DNA of 11,470 bases from Cellvibrionaceae bacterium (lineage in GTDB: Bacteria > Pseudomonadota > Gammaproteobacteria > Pseudomonadales > Cellvibrionaceae). Under the pieces are notes generated by a model. That model made no database searches. It was not told the origin of the DNA and was given only the letters and a program-made list of their open reading frames with translations. The stretch spans positions 1 through 11,470 of the forward strand of contig JALUYN010000397.1 of NCBI GenBank assembly GCA_027012915.1, read 5' to 3'. The first letter of the stretch is position 1. The number at the start of each line of letters is the position of its first letter. Shown here in pieces: positions 6,473 through 11,470 of the stretch. A program made the translations under genes and the position numbers.

Positions 6473-6498
6473 GTCATTCCGGCGAAAGCCGGAATGAC
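6473..6498. repeat. single REP-like palindrome
   Basis: GTCATTCCGGC (6473-6483) and GCCGGAATGAC (6488-6498) form a perfect 11-bp stem closed by a GAAA tetraloop. Apart from compensating changes (CCGGC in place of CCCGC) it is the same unit as those at 4581-4669. The paired changes preserve the stem, which suggests that structure is conserved. Confidence 0.75.
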
Positions 6499-6515
6499 GC
6501 TTAAAACAAAAGAAT

Positions 6516-6544
6516 AAAGGGAGTCTGCTCCCTTTCGTTCTTTT
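6516..6544. terminator. bidirectional intrinsic terminator
   Basis: AAAGGGAG (6516-6523) pairs with CTCCCTTT (6528-6535) over a TCTG loop. On the plus strand CGTTCTTTT follows (6536-6544), and on the minus strand TATTCTTTTGTTTT follows. It therefore has a T-rich tail in both directions and sits between two convergent genes (ends at 6455 and 6553), serving both. Confidence 0.85.
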
Positions 6545-6552
6545 AAAGTTGT

Positions 6553-7212
6553 TTAGAAGCTATAGCTTAAGCCCACCTTCCAGCTACTCAGATCCAACTC
6601 GTTGGGATTGATTTTTCCCGGCACGGCTACTTCCGGCAGCGGGTCGAAGTCGAGATCGTTCAGCTGAGTGTACTCACCCACCACGGCCAACTGATCAGAC
6701 AGCTGATAGCTTATGCCGAAACCGTAGCTCACTTCAGATTCCGTCTCGGAACCACTGCGCATAGGCGGTGCAAACGGGTAGGAATTGTGCAGATCGATAT
6801 CCACCCAGGTAGAACCGATAAAACCGTACACCGAAAACTCAGGCGTCACATCAAAGCCCAGTTTCAGGTTTACACCGTAGGTAGATTCCAGGTCGACTTC
6901 GGTCACCAGCAGATTATTGAGATTGCGTGTCTCAGCACTCTCCTTGTTGTAGAAACCTTCAACCGCCACAAACACTTTTTCATCAATGTGCTTTTTGTAA
7001 CCCAGCGCCAGACCAAACCCCAGATCGGTCTCCTCGCTCAGGCTGGTAATACTCGGTGTGGTATTGGTGCCGGTATTGCGCTCAATGGAGTGCTCCTGGG
7101 TAGTGTTTAATACAAAACCCGATACGTAAACGCCGTCTTTGGCTGCCGCGCTCAAAGAAAACGCCGCACCCGCCATCAGTACCGCAACTTTTTGTAGATT
7201 TCCTGCTTTCAT
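6553..7212 (-). CDS. outer-membrane beta-barrel protein (Omp_b-brl/opacity-like)
   Basis: This 219-residue protein has a signal peptide of about 24 residues (MKAGNLQK, a hydrophobic stretch, then SAAA before Lys25). The mature part is a succession of amphipathic strands with aromatic ends, such as GVYVSGFVLN, FGLALGYKKHI, VFVAVEGFYN, YGVNLKLGFDV, FSVYGFIGSTW, VSYGFGISYQL and SWKVGLSYSF. The last residue is Phe, the usual recognition signal for outer-membrane assembly by the BAM complex. Size and pattern fit an eight-stranded barrel of the OmpA/OmpW/opacity type. A role in permeability or adhesion cannot be chosen from sequence. AGAGG (7223-7219) lies 6 bases before the ATG. The gene is divergent from the two-component system at 7415-9609, which could control it (inference), and ends at the shared terminator. 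Confidence 0.82.
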   Translation of the reverse strand: MKAGNLQKVAVLMAGAAFSLSAAAKDGVYVSGFVLNTTQEHSIERNTGTNTTPSITSLSEETDLGFGLALGYKKHIDEKVFVAVEGFYNKESAETRNLNNLLVTEVDLESTYGVNLKLGFDVTPEFSVYGFIGSTWVDIDLHNSYPFAPPMRSGSETESEVSYGFGISYQLSDQLAVVGEYTQLNDLDFDPLPEVAVPGKINPNELDLSSWKVGLSYSF

Positions 7213-7356
7213 AATTTTCCTCTCATCGAATTAGTCAGTGAACTTTCATGACACGGCCGCGCCGTATGCATGGGTTCACACTACCGAGCAGGCCTCACAG
7301 CCCCATTGCGCAAGGGTCACAAAAGCTGAAAAAAAATCGCCAAAAAGATCCGCTTC

Positions 7357-7391
7357 GTGAGAATTCTGTGATTTTTGTGGTCTAGGATAAT
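7357..7391 (+). promoter_or_regulatory. response-regulator promoter with GTGA direct repeats
   Basis: GATAAT (7386-7391) is a good -10 box. The matching -35 region (TTCTGT, 7364-7369, 16-base spacing) is poor. GTGA occurs at 7357 and again at 7368, 11 bases apart, in a T-rich setting that overlaps the -35 region. Direct half-sites one helical turn apart are typical of OmpR/PhoB-type regulators, so autoregulation is plausible. This is motif-based inference. Confidence 0.35.
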
Positions 7392-7414
7392 CCGAAGTCG
7401 ATGGGGGCCTTGTC

Positions 7415-8134
7415 GTGGAACACAAAAAGATACTGATCGTAGAAGACCAAAAGGATCTGTCGGAGCTGCTGGCGCTGCACCTGCGCGATCTGGGCGCCGA
7501 GGTTACCTGCGCCCTGGACGGCCACGACGGCATGCGCCAGGCCTTCGCTCGCCAGTGGGACCTTATCATTCTCGACATCCAACTGCCGGGCCCCAGCGGC
7601 CTGGAGATTCTGCGCAAGATTCGCCAGAACCAACTCTACGTACCGACGCTGCTGCTCACCTCCCGCTCCACAGAACTGGACCGGGTACTGGGTTTGGATA
7701 TCGGCGCCGACGACTATATGACCAAGCCCTTCAGCATTATGGAGCTGATCGCCCGGGTCAAAGCGCTGTTCCGCCGTATCGACGCCATCAACAAAACCAC
7801 GCCCGGCGCAGCGCCACAACAGGAGCGCATTGAACTCGGCCCCATCCAGATCGACGAACACGCCCGCTCCGCGCAACTGCAAGGCCAACCACTGGATCTC
7901 ACCGCCAAGGAATTCAATCTGCTGCTGCACTTCTGCCGCAAACCCGACCGTGTATTTCAACGCTCAGAACTGCTCGACAGCGTTTGGGGTTATGGCCACG
8001 ACGGCTACGAACACACCGTCAATTCCCACATCAATCGCCTGCGCGCAAAAATGGAAAGCGACCCCAAGAACCCGCAGTACATCGTCACCGTGTGGGGTGT
8101 GGGCTATAAGCTGGACTCCGCCCACCTATGCTAA
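7415..8134 (+). CDS. OmpR/PhoB-family response regulator
   Basis: This 239-residue cytoplasmic transcription factor forms a two-component system with the kinase that overlaps its end. The receiver domain (about 4-118) has the acidic pair Glu10-Asp11, the phospho-acceptor Asp54 (LIILDIQLPG), Thr82 (LLLTSR) and Lys104 (TKPF). The winged-helix DNA-binding domain (about 137-234) contains LTAKEFNLLLHFCRKP, the recognition-helix region HTVNSHINRLRAKM and the wing VWGVGYKL. All residues needed for phosphorylation are present. It starts at GTG 7415 with a G-rich ribosome-binding site (7403-7407), 7 bases upstream. Its last 7 bases overlap the kinase start (ATG 8128, stop 8132-8134), which indicates translational coupling. 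The signal and regulon are unknown; the divergent outer-membrane protein gene is the nearest candidate target. Confidence 0.93.
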   Translation: MEHKKILIVEDQKDLSELLALHLRDLGAEVTCALDGHDGMRQAFARQWDLIILDIQLPGPSGLEILRKIRQNQLYVPTLLLTSRSTELDRVLGLDIGADDYMTKPFSIMELIARVKALFRRIDAINKTTPGAAPQQERIELGPIQIDEHARSAQLQGQPLDLTAKEFNLLLHFCRKPDRVFQRSELLDSVWGYGHDGYEHTVNSHINRLRAKMESDPKNPQYIVTVWGVGYKLDSAHLC

Positions 8135-9609
8135 GCACCCTGAAGAACCGCCTGACCCTGATACTGATCTGCATCGTTACTCTTGTAGGCGGTGCCGCCC
8201 TTTGGGTGGGACAAATAGGCATGCGCGTCTACTACGAAGAGCTGACACAACAGCTAAATCGCAATATCGCCATGTACGTCACCGAAGAACACAAACTGCT
8301 GGAAACCAAGCTGGGCACCAAGGCCACCATCGAACAGCTGTCGCACCAGGCCATGATCATCAACCCCATCGCCGAGGTGTATCTGCTCAACCCCGACGGC
8401 AGTATCAACTCCCACGCACAAAACCCCGACACAATTAAACGCCATAGCGTCGACCTGGCACCGCTGCAACAGTTTCTGCAAGGCAACACCACCTTCCCGC
8501 TGCGCGGTAACGACCCGCGTCATCCGGACAAAGATAAAATCTTCTCCGTCTCCGAGGTACGCAGTGGCGACCAACTGCTGGGGTATCTGTATGTAATTCT
8601 GGGCGGCCAGGTCTACGACGATGCCCAGAGCAGCATTGCCCTAAGTCATATCGGCCAACAAACAGCGACGGCCATCGGCCTGATCGTAGTCGCTTCACTG
8701 CTCACCGGCGTGATTCTATTTCGCCTGCTCACCACACCCCTGGCACAACTCTCGGCACGCATGCAGAGCTTCTCGGGCCTTGACGGCGACACGCCCCCAA
8801 CACCTGCCGAACAGAACCACAACGATATCGACACACTGAGCACCACCTTCGACGCCATGCAGCACAAGATCAAACAACAGATCGAACAACTACAGGAATC
8901 TGATCGCCTGCGCCGCGAGCTGGTATCCAACGTCTCTCACGATCTGCGAACACCGCTGGCAACAATTCAAGGCTACCTGGAAACTCTGATCCTCAAAGAC
9001 GAACAGATGGAGCCGGCGCAACGACAAGACTACCTGCGTACCGCCGAAAAAAGTTGTAAACGCCTGGCTCGCCTGATCGCCGATTTGTTCGAACTCTCGA
9101 AACTGGAATCCGGCAGCCAGCGCCCCGACTTCGAACAATTCTCGCTACCGGAACTGATGCACGACACCGCGCAGGAATTTGCTTTAGAACTGGAACAAAA
9201 AGACCTGACCCTCGATATCGCCGCTCCCACCAGCAACACCCTGGTGTTCGCAGACATCGGCCTGATTCAGCGAGTACTGGAAAACCTGATCCGCAACGCC
9301 ATCACCCACACCCCGGAACACGGTCGCATTCAACTGAACTTTTCTGAAACCCCAACGGCAGTAGAAGTACTGGTAAAAGACACTGGCGACGGCATCAACC
9401 AGGAAGACGTGCCTTACATTTTTGAACGCTTCTACCAATCCGCCGACACGCCCAACAAAACCACAAGCTCCAGCGGTTTGGGCCTCGCGATCGTAAAACG
9501 CATTCTGGATTTGCACGGTTGCCGCATCGAAGTGCGCAGCATTGAAAAGCTGGGTACGGAATTCAAATTCGAACTGCCCACCTCACCACCAAGAAGCGAT
9601 GCGGCATAG
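8128..9609 (+). CDS. membrane sensor histidine kinase (HAMP-HisKA-HATPase)
   Basis: This 493-residue inner-membrane kinase pairs with the upstream response regulator. Helix 1 spans about 9-30, a periplasmic sensor of about 150 residues follows (31-180), and helix 2 spans about 180-200. A HAMP linker lies at about 201-255. The dimerisation/phosphotransfer domain has the phospho-acceptor His271 in VSNVSHDLRTPL. The ATPase domain has the N-box (LENLIRNAITH, Asn386 and Asn390), the G1 box DTGDGI (418-423), the F-box IFERFY (431-436) and the G2 box SSGLGLAIV (448-456). The sensor ends in LLGYLYVILGGQVYDDA just before helix 2, consistent with a PAS-like or CACHE-like periplasmic fold, though the ligand cannot be told. 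All catalytic motifs are intact. The gene ends at the limit of the core region, about 20 bases before the cassette region. Confidence 0.93.
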   Translation: MLSTLKNRLTLILICIVTLVGGAALWVGQIGMRVYYEELTQQLNRNIAMYVTEEHKLLETKLGTKATIEQLSHQAMIINPIAEVYLLNPDGSINSHAQNPDTIKRHSVDLAPLQQFLQGNTTFPLRGNDPRHPDKDKIFSVSEVRSGDQLLGYLYVILGGQVYDDAQSSIALSHIGQQTATAIGLIVVASLLTGVILFRLLTTPLAQLSARMQSFSGLDGDTPPTPAEQNHNDIDTLSTTFDAMQHKIKQQIEQLQESDRLRRELVSNVSHDLRTPLATIQGYLETLILKDEQMEPAQRQDYLRTAEKSCKRLARLIADLFELSKLESGSQRPDFEQFSLPELMHDTAQEFALELEQKDLTLDIAAPTSNTLVFADIGLIQRVLENLIRNAITHTPEHGRIQLNFSETPTAVEVLVKDTGDGINQEDVPYIFERFYQSADTPNKTTSSSGLGLAIVKRILDLHGCRIEVRSIEKLGTEFKFELPTSPPRSDAA

Positions 9610-9628
9610 CACCCACTCCGGCGACTCC

Positions 9629-9693
9629 ATTTATCAGAACTTAAGATGCCTGGCCCCATCGGCGCAGCGGCGAACAACAGTAACTTGTTATGT
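9629..9693 (-). repeat. degenerate terminal attC-like site
   Basis: Read on the minus strand, the stop codon TAA of the 72-residue gene lies in CACATAACAAG, the same arrangement (TAACAAG) as at the next site upstream. A possible R' partner is GATAAAT (9635-9629), one mismatch from GTTRRRY. The arms pair poorly (about half of positions by eye), so this may be a decayed or truncated last attC of the array. Confidence 0.35.
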
Positions 9694-9906
9694 GCGATGC
9701 TTCGAAACACCACGTTTAGTCAAGCGTGCCAAACCAATTGACAGGAAAACAAAGCACACGATATAGCTTGGGAGCCAAGTTGAATACCAGCTAGACTGAA
9801 ACGGCATTGCAGCAGGTTGCTCAAGATAAGCACCACCAAACAGATTGAGTAATAGCACAATAGTAAAACCCATAAATCCTGCAAGTAGAAACCCATCCTT
9901 TAACAT
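9688..9906 (-). CDS. small two-helix membrane protein, cassette gene of unknown function
   Basis: This 72-residue protein has two hydrophobic helices at about 6-26 and 46-62, joined by a polar loop with PAAMPFQSSWYSTWLP, and a basic tail (RLTKRGVSKHRT). By the positive-inside rule the tail is probably cytoplasmic. I do not recognise the family. The ATG has a good ribosome-binding site, GAGAGG (9917-9912), 5 bases upstream, which argues for a real gene. It starts 28 bases after the R' box of the attC at 9935-10038, and its stop codon lies in the R'' box of the terminal attC-like site. It is therefore the last cassette of the array. Small membrane proteins without known function are common in integron cassettes (established knowledge). 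Confidence 0.65.
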   Translation of the reverse strand: MLKDGFLLAGFMGFTIVLLLNLFGGAYLEQPAAMPFQSSWYSTWLPSYIVCFVFLSIGLARLTKRGVSKHRT

Positions 9907-9934
9907 TTAAACCTCTCCATTTTTTAGATAAGAC

Positions 9935-10038
9935 ATATAACGAATCTGTTGGAAAACGATCCTGTGAAATACGTAAAGCTGTCGTTTTTTCGAAAAAACG
10001 ACAGCTTTACCAAGTTCAAGTGCTTTGACTTGTTAACC
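9935..10038 (-). repeat. attC site with long perfect central palindrome
   Basis: On the minus strand the site runs from R'' GGTTAAC (10038-10032) to R' GTTATAT (9941-9935). The outer arms TAACAAGTC and GATTCGTTA pair at 8 of 9 positions, counting one G-T. The stop codon of the MgtC-like gene (10035-10033) is inside R''. The centre holds a 38-bp perfect palindrome (9973-10010), far more symmetric than the usual variable stem. Total length is 104 bp, within the known attC range. Confidence 0.65.
9973..10010. repeat. 38-bp perfect palindrome inside attC
   Basis: The left arm GTAAAGCTGTCGTTTTTTC (9973-9991) is followed without spacer by its exact reverse complement (9992-10010). In RNA it gives a 17- to 19-bp hairpin whose upper part is U6/A6. 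It may stabilise the folded attC strand or act as a transcription barrier between cassettes. Confidence 0.9.
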
Positions 10039-10512
10039 CTTACCTCTCCATTTTGAGTATTTGGAATGTACGCCTTTAGTAAAAAGGGAAGAATAATCTT
10101 CTAAAAGGTCAACCCCATAAAGAATCAGTACAACCAACACCGACAGCTTGATTGCCACAACAGAGCTTACAACAGCTATACAAACACCAATAGCAGCCAA
10201 GGCCCATATGGTTGCAGCTGACGTAACCCCTACAACAGCTCCATCTTTTGCAAGCATGACACCTGCCCCCAGAAAACCAATCCCTGTGACAACCTGACCA
10301 ATAATTCTCGACGTGTCAGTAACTTCATTTTCGATTAGAGTTGAAGATGCAATAAATAAGTAAGTACCAAGAACAATCAACGATGAGGTTCTAATACCCA
10401 CCGGTTTACCACGCAACTGTCTTTCCAAACCCACCAATCCTCCGCAAAGGATCGATGCTCCTATGGATACCGGACTATATGGGTGAATTGAGAGTAGATT
10501 TTCTAAGGTCAT
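10033..10512 (-). CDS. MgtC/SapB-type membrane protein (cassette gene)
   Basis: This 159-residue inner-membrane protein has four to five hydrophobic helices and the signature of the MgtC/SapB family: GGLVGLERQLRGKPVGIRT (24-42) after helix 1, GQVVTGIGFLGAGV (72-85) and TSAATIWALAAIG (97-109). In known members the N-terminal membrane domain modulates magnesium adaptation or the F-type ATP synthase. This protein has only that domain and a short basic tail (HSKYSKWRGKG), without the soluble C-terminal domain of Salmonella MgtC, as in SapB/YhiD-like members. I start at ATG 10512; an in-frame TTG lies directly before it. No strong ribosome-binding site is visible. It is a stand-alone cassette between two attC sites, with its stop inside R''. 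The physiological role is unknown. Confidence 0.85.
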   Translation of the reverse strand: MTLENLLSIHPYSPVSIGASILCGGLVGLERQLRGKPVGIRTSSLIVLGTYLFIASSTLIENEVTDTSRIIGQVVTGIGFLGAGVMLAKDGAVVGVTSAATIWALAAIGVCIAVVSSVVAIKLSVLVVLILYGVDLLEDYSSLFTKGVHSKYSKWRGKG

Positions 10513-10534
10513 CAATTTGTCAATCTCAAAATAG

Positions 10535-10623
10535 GGTTAACACCCGCTAAACGGCAAGCGTTAGCGAGTTCGGTGGACGCCACGCTTTTTGTGGCCGTAA
10601 CGTATTTAAGCGGTTTGTTAGAG
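10535..10623 (-). repeat. attC site
   Basis: On the minus strand R'' is CTCTAAC (10623-10617), L'' contains CCGCTTAAA, L' contains TTTAGCGGG and R' is GTTAACC (10541-10535). TAACA and CCGCT/AGCGG pair between the arms, with an unpaired A-rich spacer and one extra-helical T, as expected for attC. Inside, CGTTA/TAACG and GCCAC/GTGGC form nested stems. At 89 bp it is the best-formed attC of the window. It lies 6 bases past the stop codon of the NTF2-like gene and 22 bases before the MgtC-like start. Confidence 0.8.
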
Positions 10624-10629
10624 TGGATT

Positions 10630-10986
10630 TTACTCATAGTGGGCAACAGCCTTGAACACCTTGCCTTCACTATTAAAATGAAAGACTTCGGAGGCAATCC
10701 CTTTACGCCCTTTGTAGCTAATAATCAAACTACCAACCCCGCACAATACGTTAATAAATTCAAAATGTAACACTGGCTTGGCAGCAAGACCTAGAGCCCA
10801 ATACTCACCTACTTCTGTTTTACCTTGTAACCTACCTTCGGCAATACCCATTCTTTCGATAATGAGAGGAGAGTACATTTCGAAGTCATCTGTATAGTGA
10901 GATAGAATTGAAGCCAGATCATGACTATTCCATGACTCAATCCAGTGCTTAGCAAATTCCTCCGCAAAATCTCTATCTATTTTCAT
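10630..10986 (-). CDS. NTF2/SnoaL-like domain protein (cassette gene)
   Basis: This 118-residue soluble protein fits a single NTF2-like cone fold. The N-terminal helices read FAEEFAKHWIESWNSHDL, followed by LSHYTDDFEMYSP, the usual family opening (a Trp-Asn pair, then a Tyr/Asp-rich strand start). The strands HFEFINVLCG, GSLIISYKGRKG and ASEVFHFN follow, and the protein ends GKVFKAVAHYE. Members include isomerases, cyclases, hydrolases and many ligand-binding proteins of unknown role, so no reaction can be assigned. The start at 10986 has a purine-rich GGGATAGAGA just upstream, and lies 22 bases from the R' box at 11009-11015. NTF2-like proteins are frequent among integron cassette products (established knowledge). 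It forms a cassette with the attC at 10535-10623. Confidence 0.82.
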   Translation of the reverse strand: MKIDRDFAEEFAKHWIESWNSHDLASILSHYTDDFEMYSPLIIERMGIAEGRLQGKTEVGEYWALGLAAKPVLHFEFINVLCGVGSLIISYKGRKGIASEVFHFNSEGKVFKAVAHYE

Positions 10987-11008
10987 TCTCTATCCCGAGT
11001 AGCTTGAG

Positions 11009-11063
11009 CTCTAACGTCGCAGTTGGGGGAGATTCAAAATCCGGCAAGATACACTCGCTAGGC
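11009..11063 (-). repeat. short attC-like site
   Basis: On the minus strand R'' is GCCTAGC (11063-11057), one base from the common GCCTAAC and holding the TerC-like stop codon TAG. R' is GTTAGAG (11015-11009). CTAGCG pairs with CGTTAG (one G-T), TTG pairs with CAA, and a small central hairpin GGATT-TTG-AATC(T)CC is present. At 55 bp it is near the minimum for attC, and the arms between the boxes pair poorly. Its position between two minus-strand genes supports the call. Confidence 0.5.
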
Positions 11064-11470
11064 ATTCTCATCGTCAGTGATCTTTTTTGCTAGATGGATT
11101 GTTTCAATAGCTTTTGCTCTGCGATTTCTTATTTTTATGTTGAGCATCTCCACGACGAAGGAAAAAGCCATAGCAAAGTAAACGTAACCTTTTGGTATAT
11201 GAACATCGAACCCCTCTGCTATAAGGGTGAAGCCTATCAGTATCAAGAAAGACAATGCCAACATTTTAATTGTAGGATTTGCATCTACAAAATCACCTAT
11301 TGACTTTGCAGCTACAAGCATGACACCAACCGATGCAACTATTGCTATCACCATTATACTTAGATGATCCACTAGTCCTACAGCAGTTATTACCGAATCA
11401 AGTGAAAACACGACATCAAGAATAGCAATTTGAATAAGGATAGAGATAAACCCAGAGAGCTGGCCCCATT
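11058..11470 (-). CDS. TerC-family integral membrane protein (5' end outside window)
   Basis: The reading frame is open to the right edge, so the start is not in the window; the visible part has 136 residues plus stop. It opens GFISILIQIAILDVVFSLD, then SVITAVG, the highly conserved second acidic motif of the TerC family. Hydrophobic helices follow (SIMVIAIVASVGVMLVA, MLALSFLILIGFTLIAEG and YVYFAMAFSFVVEMLNI), and a charged tail NRRAKAIETIHLAKKITDDENA ends the protein. TerC relatives (Alx, YgdQ, YoaE) are about 230 residues or carry extra domains, and several are implicated in manganese export. The conserved aspartates of that motif are present. The GTG at 11411 is an internal Val codon and not a start. 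The stop lies in an attC-like R'' box, which makes this the most upstream visible cassette. Confidence 0.88.
   Translation of the reverse strand, partial: WGQLSGFISILIQIAILDVVFSLDSVITAVGLVDHLSIMVIAIVASVGVMLVAAKSIGDFVDANPTIKMLALSFLILIGFTLIAEGFDVHIPKGYVYFAMAFSFVVEMLNIKIRNRRAKAIETIHLAKKITDDENA

Larger units (their letters stand above)
9629..11470 (-). mobile_element. integron gene-cassette array (distal end of a chromosomal integron, or CALIN)
   Basis: Four minus-strand genes alternate with four attC-like imperfect palindromes (11009-11063, 10535-10623, 9935-10038 and a degenerate one at 9629-9693). In the first, third and fourth cassettes the stop codon is within the R'' box; in the second it is 7 bases before it. 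Start codons follow the R' box by 22, 22 and 28 bases. Each gene is alone, the four are functionally unrelated, and the DNA is more AT-rich than the core. This is integron cassette organisation. The genes read away from a would-be attI and integrase to the right of the window. No integrase gene is visible, so mobility and expression from an integron promoter are inference. Confidence 0.75.

Noticed and set aside
9432..9713. 93-residue minus-strand frame over the kinase end and last attC
   Set aside because: Most of it is antisense to the conserved kinase ATPase domain; no ribosome-binding site and no recognisable fold.
10573..10770. Plus-strand frame across the attC and NTF2-like gene
   Set aside because: It runs through a palindrome and antisense to a gene with a clear family signature.
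11409..11411. GTG as the start of a 117-residue TerC-like protein
   Set aside because: The frame stays open to the window edge and upstream residues match the TerC family, so the GTG is an internal valine.
9629..11470. Prophage or insertion-sequence remnant in the AT-rich right part
   Set aside because: No transposase, phage gene, terminal inverted repeat or target duplication is visible; attC spacing explains the palindromes better.
1..11470. tRNA or rRNA genes
   Set aside because: No T-loop GTTCRA context with matching acceptor stem, and no rRNA-like conserved segment, was found by reading both strands.

Overview
The window reads as chromosomal DNA of a Gram-negative proteobacterium, most likely a marine gammaproteobacterium (inference). 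The evidence is signal-peptide periplasmic proteins, an outer-membrane beta-barrel protein ending in Phe, an OmpR/PhoB-type two-component system, a type I-like pyruvate kinase and REP-like palindromes. It falls into two parts. Positions 1 to about 9610 are an ordinary gene-dense core with GC in the mid to high fifties (a sampled line in the pyruvate kinase gene is 57%). Positions about 9629 to 11470 are visibly more AT-rich (sampled lines about 38-45% GC) and look like a run of integron gene cassettes. No stretch over 300 bases lacks a gene; the longest gap is about 230 bases (1993-2222).

Core part, left to right: an orphan family-3-type solute-binding protein (199-1011, +); a convergent NADPH-dependent quinone oxidoreductase-like enzyme (1054-1992, -); a HisA of the eukaryotic HIS6 type with its own promoter (2223-2984, +); pyruvate kinase (3136-4536, +); a REPIN-like inverted pair of palindromic repeats; a small DUF3127-like protein with an SSB-style acidic tail (4753-5142, +); a second orphan solute-binding-like protein, possibly on a leaderless mRNA (5194-5916, +); a four-helix membrane protein of unknown function (5997-6455, +); a bidirectional terminator; an outer-membrane beta-barrel protein (6553-7212, -); and, divergent from it, a response regulator/histidine kinase pair that overlap by 7 bases (7415-9609, +).

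Cassette part: four genes, all on the minus strand, separated by imperfect palindromes with integron attC architecture. In transcription order they are a TerC-family membrane protein (cut by the window edge), an NTF2/SnoaL-like protein, an MgtC/SapB-type membrane protein and a 72-residue two-helix membrane protein. In three cases the stop codon lies inside the attC R'' box (in the fourth it is 7 bases before it), and the next start codon follows 22-28 bases after the R' box. This spacing regularity is the strongest argument for an integron. The gene orientation predicts that the integrase and attI, if present, lie beyond the right edge; the left limit next to the kinase gene would be the distal end of the array. 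No integrase is visible, so an integrase-less attC cluster (CALIN) is equally possible.

The most interesting points are the cassette array, the 38-bp perfect palindrome inside one attC, the eukaryotic-type HisA outside any his operon, the SSB-tailed DUF3127-like protein, and the start codon placed exactly where transcription should begin at 5194.
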